The notes beneath the pieces were generated by a model, which was given only the letters and a program-made list of their open reading frames with translations, had not been told where the DNA came from and did no database searches. 64,000 bases of DNA from Fimenecus sp036652055 (GTDB lineage: Bacteria > Bacillota > Clostridia > Oscillospirales > Acutalibacteraceae): NCBI GenBank assembly GCA_036652055.1, contig JAVVWP010000001.1, positions 55,259 through 119,258 of the forward strand. The letters run 5' to 3'. A program made the position numbers and the translations under genes. Numbering within the stretch: position 1 is the stretch's first letter; every line of letters starts with the position of its first letter. Positions 60,925 through 64,000 of this stretch are shown here, in pieces.

Positions 60925-62289
60925 TTGAATGAACTAAAAAAAGAGAGCCTTATAAAAAGATGTGACTTAGATGAAAAGTCATATTTTCCTTCGCTCATTG
61001 AAAATGCAAATAAAGTTGGGCAAATGGGTGACGAAGAAATAGAAAGACTGCAATTTAATTGTTTTACCCTGCTATCTGAAATAATTGAAAGATATACAAA
61101 AGGCGAAAGTGGCTCAGTGCCTACTGAGGTTGCAGAAAGTATTATGCAGTCAAACCTTTATTCGATTGGGGTTTATTTAAAATCTTATGACTGCCCAGAC
61201 GATGCAATAAAAGCTTTAAAAGAAAAAAGCATTCAAGGCATTTTTGATGAAGGGCAAAAAGCAATTCAGCTTAAAATTAAAGTTGCAAGGCATTTATATC
61301 ATATGGTTTTAAAAAATATGATAAGCACTAAAAACCTTGCATATACGGCTACAATTTCTAAAGAGATAAATAAATTTTTCAAAAAATATGATGGAAAATT
61401 CGGTGCAAGCGAAACGCATATAATAGCCGATTACCCTGTTTGTAATGAGATAGAAAATCTTGAAGGAATTGAATTTATTGAAAAATATTTAGAAGCTGTT
61501 TATTATGAAAATTTGTTCTGTGAGTTCTTTTTTGAAAATTCTATTTGCTATTTGTTGATTGGTTATGATGAAAAATATGAGGATTTAATATTCAATATTT
61601 TTGAGCTTGTTTTGACCAATGCAATAGGCTGCGTTCTTTGCGGTGCTGATATTAGAAAGCTTAATATTTCAAACAGCCAAATTGAAAACATATATATGAA
61701 GCTTTTTGAAAAATCTAAAACTGAAATAAATAAAACAGTAATGACTGCATATCAAACAATTGTTGATGAATTTAATATTACAAATCAAAGTCTTAAAGAA
61801 TATATCAAAAAGGCTATGCCGAGTGTTATATCAAATATTGAAAATGGAGTTAAAACTGACAATTTACAAAGTGTGTTTGTACGCTCAAAATGGATTGACA
61901 GTGAAGAAAAATCCACTTTTTCGATAGGCGAAAAAATGATAGACAGTGAATATCGAGAGCTGATTAATGAGATTGATGCCTGCGAAGAAATTGGTGATAA
62001 AATTGCCATTATTCAAAGTGAAATAAAGTCGCTTGCCGATTTAGAGGACTTGCTTTTTGATGCACAGCTTACAGAAAATGATATTAGCCTTATTTTGGCA
62101 CAGCTTGATGTTATTGAAATTGCAGTGCTTGCAAAGCGAAATTTATATAACGAACAAACCCTTAGCGATGATTTGAATGAAAAAGAAACAAAGCTTTTAA
62201 ATTGCCTTAAAAAACACATTAATTCTTTGTCAAAAGATGAACAAAAACTAATGCGTGATGCTATGAATTCTTTGATTATAAATGAATGA
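60925..62289 (+). CDS. DUF6179-like protein of unknown function
   Basis: A 454-residue soluble, helix-rich, acidic protein that resembles the uncharacterised DUF6179 family, which I recall occurring next to DUF6323 in Clostridia. Recognisable stretches are FNCFTLLSEIIERYTKGESG, SIGVYLKSY and FGASETHIIADYP. No nuclease, ATPase or protease motif is visible. TTG start directly after the previous stop, with GAGGAGGAAG as ribosome site inside the acidic tail codons of the first gene. Role unknown. Confidence 0.7.
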   Translation: MNELKKESLIKRCDLDEKSYFPSLIENANKVGQMGDEEIERLQFNCFTLLSEIIERYTKGESGSVPTEVAESIMQSNLYSIGVYLKSYDCPDDAIKALKEKSIQGIFDEGQKAIQLKIKVARHLYHMVLKNMISTKNLAYTATISKEINKFFKKYDGKFGASETHIIADYPVCNEIENLEGIEFIEKYLEAVYYENLFCEFFFENSICYLLIGYDEKYEDLIFNIFELVLTNAIGCVLCGADIRKLNISNSQIENIYMKLFEKSKTEINKTVMTAYQTIVDEFNITNQSLKEYIKKAMPSVISNIENGVKTDNLQSVFVRSKWIDSEEKSTFSIGEKMIDSEYRELINEIDACEEIGDKIAIIQSEIKSLADLEDLLFDAQLTENDISLILAQLDVIEIAVLAKRNLYNEQTLSDDLNEKETKLLNCLKKHINSLSKDEQKLMRDAMNSLIINE

Positions 62290-62298
62290 TAATTATTA

Positions 62299-62327
62299 TT
62301 TACATTTGAAAAACAAAATGGTATTAT
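62299..62327 (+). promoter_or_regulatory. Promoter of the SGNH hydrolase gene
   Basis: TTTACA (62299-62304), 17 bases, TATTAT (62322-62327), 32 bases before the ATG. Confidence 0.65.
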
Positions 62328-62359
62328 AAGGTTATCAAACATTTGTGGGGGAATTTCTT

Positions 62360-63451
62360 ATGCGGCTTCTTAATAATTTTAATGAATTTGTTTCAAATAC
62401 ATTTGCCGGAACTTCAAATAATTACATATTAAAGTGGGAAAATCCGCAGGTTGTAACAGGTAGAATATATTACAAAATCTGCGAATATGGCGAGTTTAAC
62501 TATAAATTTTTATTTTCAAATACTGTTGACAGCACCTTTGATGATGGAAAAGTTGCATACGCAAACTTAAAGGGCGGAAAATGGAAAATTCTCTCGGCTA
62601 ATGTCGGCGATGGCGGAAAAAATCCTAAAAAATTTAATGAGGCTAAGCTTATACCTCTTAATTTCTGTGAAGAAAGTCAAAGAGAAGTTTTAGAGGGCGA
62701 AATGTTCTGGAGCGATGAAATTCGGCTTAATATTCCAAAAGGGCATTATTTAGTTTTTGAATGGACAGTTGAGGGGAATGATATTCCATACACTCCTGAT
62801 AAAATTACTCCGTCATTTATTAAAGATGGCGATAAATTCAAAAAGTCAGAAGAATTTCCACAGCCACATTTAGTTGCTTGCAATCGAAATACAGAAAAGC
62901 GGATTGCGTTTTTGGGTGACTCTATAACTCAGGGGCTTGGAACTCGTTATGGGAAATATGAATTTTGGGTTTCAGAAATTGGTAAAAGGCTTAAAAATGA
63001 TGTCAGTGTTTGGAATTTGGGGCTTGGATATGGCAGAGCTTCTGATGCTGCAAGCGATGGAGCATGGCTGAAAAAGGCAAAAGAAATGGATCTTGTTTCA
63101 GTCTGTTTTGGCGTTAATGACATATTGCAGGGGCGAAATGAAAAAGAAATTTGCGACGATTTACTAAGCATAGCAAATAATCTAAAAGACTGTGGCTGTG
63201 AGGTCGGGCTTTTCACTGTGCCTGCATTCGATTGGAGTGGTGAAAACGAAAAAACTTGGCGAGCAGTTAATAAATATATTAACGAAGAACTTAGCACGAT
63301 TGTTGATTATGTGTTTGATACCGTTAAAATCTGGGGCAAAAAACCACCAAACGATAACAAATCAAAATATGGTCCGCATCCAAACGGAAAAGGCGGATTA
63401 GCACTTGCTAAGGCGTTTGTTGATGAAATAGACATAAAGCGTTTTAAATAA
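62360..63451 (+). CDS. SGNH/GDSL hydrolase with N-terminal beta domain
   Basis: A 363-residue esterase-type protein. An N-terminal beta-rich domain (about 1-175) is followed by the SGNH fold: block I LGDSITQG (Ser near 188), LGLGYGRASD, block III GVNDILQG, and block V with HPNGKGG (His). Two-domain SGNH proteins of this kind include carbohydrate deacetylases (CE2-like layout), which would suit the glycan genes, but the substrate is not determined. No signal peptide. The ATG at 62360 follows GTGGGGGA. Confidence 0.85.
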   Translation: MRLLNNFNEFVSNTFAGTSNNYILKWENPQVVTGRIYYKICEYGEFNYKFLFSNTVDSTFDDGKVAYANLKGGKWKILSANVGDGGKNPKKFNEAKLIPLNFCEESQREVLEGEMFWSDEIRLNIPKGHYLVFEWTVEGNDIPYTPDKITPSFIKDGDKFKKSEEFPQPHLVACNRNTEKRIAFLGDSITQGLGTRYGKYEFWVSEIGKRLKNDVSVWNLGLGYGRASDAASDGAWLKKAKEMDLVSVCFGVNDILQGRNEKEICDDLLSIANNLKDCGCEVGLFTVPAFDWSGENEKTWRAVNKYINEELSTIVDYVFDTVKIWGKKPPNDNKSKYGPHPNGKGGLALAKAFVDEIDIKRFK

Positions 63452-63466
63452 TGAGGGGGAAGCAAA

Positions 63467-63688
63467 ATGAATTTTATTTTGATAGCAATGATTATAATAA
63501 TGGTTGAATTTATTCTTCTTGAGGGTAGCGTGTTCTTGTTATTTTTAAAGTATTTAAAAGAAAACAAAAAAGAAAAAACTGATGAAAAAAGAAAGCATAT
63601 TTTGCAATTAGCCATAATTTTAATTACAATTTTAATAGCATTCATTGTGTCAGAAATAGTCCTTGCGATTATGTATAGGTGGATATAA
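63467..63688 (+). CDS. Small two-helix membrane protein
   Basis: A 73-residue protein with two hydrophobic helices (about 2-27 and 46-70) joined by a strongly basic/charged loop (KENKKEKTDEKRKH), so both termini should face outside. GAGGGGGAAG is an excellent ribosome site and the gene begins 15 bases after the SGNH hydrolase stop. No family recognised. Confidence 0.7.
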   Translation: MNFILIAMIIIMVEFILLEGSVFLLFLKYLKENKKEKTDEKRKHILQLAIILITILIAFIVSEIVLAIMYRWI

Positions 63689-64000
63689 TTTATATTGCAG
63701 TTCTCTTAATAATTTATTAAACATATTCCTTAATCCTTAAGCTTTAGTTTTAAACGGCTAATGTTGGATTTTTGGAATATGTTTTTTTAAATCATATAAT
63801 TATAATAACTTTTAATTAATTATGGCAACCACAACGCCAAACCACATAACACTTGCCAATTTCGTGTAGGGGCGAGCATTGTGTTCGCCCGAATAACTGT
63901 GAATTTAATTTATGCGTAAAAAGCCCCTCCCTCAGGCATTTGCGAATGCCTTGCTTTTTCTCCGAAAACGGGAACCCTTTTGTCACTTCGTGACATTTCC
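63689..64000. repeat. Non-coding right end with dispersed repeats
   Basis: No gene is seen. It holds a 9-bp hairpin GGGCGAGCA-TTG-TGTTCGCCC (63871-63891), a copy of the CCCTCCCTCAGGCATTTGCGAATGCC repeat (63925-63950, others near 20.3-20.5 kb), and a GTCACTTCGTGAC palindrome (63982-63994). The first part (63689-63830) is plain AT-rich sequence. Confidence 0.75.

Overview
The window is chromosomal DNA from a low-GC Gram-positive anaerobe. It most resembles a gut-type Clostridia member (Oscillospirales/Ruminococcaceae-like; this is inferred, as no rRNA gene is present). The reasons are a PolC-type replicase, the Firmicutes order pyrH-frr-uppS-cdsA-dxr-rseP-ispG-polC, strong GGAGG ribosome sites, TTGACA/TATAAT promoters, frequent TTG starts, a V-type ATPase operon, ThyX, and several cytosolic glycosidases for host-type glycans. 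There is no phage, transposase, CRISPR array or rRNA operon.

Layout. 1-5.05 kb: the start of an old-yellow-enzyme-like gene, an AraC regulator, then tatD and metG and a NahK-like sugar kinase on the minus strand. 5.2-15.5 kb: one long plus-strand operon, from one promoter, for UMP kinase, ribosome recycling, undecaprenyl-PP and CDP-DAG synthesis, two MEP-pathway enzymes, the site-2 protease and PolC, ending in a strong terminator. 15.6-17.6 kb: CpsB-like PHP phosphatase and an AI-2E/YtvI membrane protein. 17.8-20.3 kb: hom-lysC. 20.3-21.0 kb: a repeat-rich non-coding stretch. 21.0-25.9 kb: GH95 fucosidase and GH2 beta-mannosidase. 26.05-26.53 kb: five tRNA genes (Val, Asp, Phe, Gly, Cys) on the minus strand. 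26.6-36.4 kb: a P-loop ATPase, birA, a NatAB-like ABC exporter, an alpha/beta hydrolase, GH29 fucosidase, rpsF-ssb-rpsR with a foldable leader, and a GPH sugar symporter whose 5' end looks frameshifted. 36.6-46.2 kb: a ten-gene V-ATPase operon. 46.2-55.1 kb: a minus-strand run with a class B PBP, acyltransferase, U32 peptidase, MltG, 5-FTHF cyclo-ligase, DJ-1/PfpI, GNAT, DUF2156 and thymidylate kinase. 55.3-56.7 kb: a double-length ThyX. 56.8-60.2 kb: an agr-like quorum-sensing locus with a short agrD gene, agrB, an XRE regulator, a LytTR response regulator and a GHKL kinase. 60.4-62.3 kb: a pair of uncharacterised genes (DUF6323/DUF6179-like). 62.3-64 kb: an SGNH hydrolase, a small membrane protein and dispersed repeats.

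The most unusual points are: (i) a ThyX made of two fused ThyX-like halves, each keeping only part of the catalytic signature, in a complementary way; (ii) a soluble-only paralogue of V-ATPase subunit I directly in front of the full-length subunit; (iii) a PolC that lacks the 3'-5' exonuclease domain by a clean in-frame absence; (iv) an agr locus with a visible AIP precursor (core CVFIY) and several operator-like repeats in its divergent promoter region; (v) a proteolipid (K) subunit with a signal-like N-terminal extension and an incomplete Na+-ligand set; (vi) the DUF6323/DUF6179 pair. The fucosidases, mannosidase, HexNAc-kinase-like protein and symporter are scattered, but all lack signal peptides. 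This suggests that short host-glycan oligosaccharides are imported and degraded in the cytosol.
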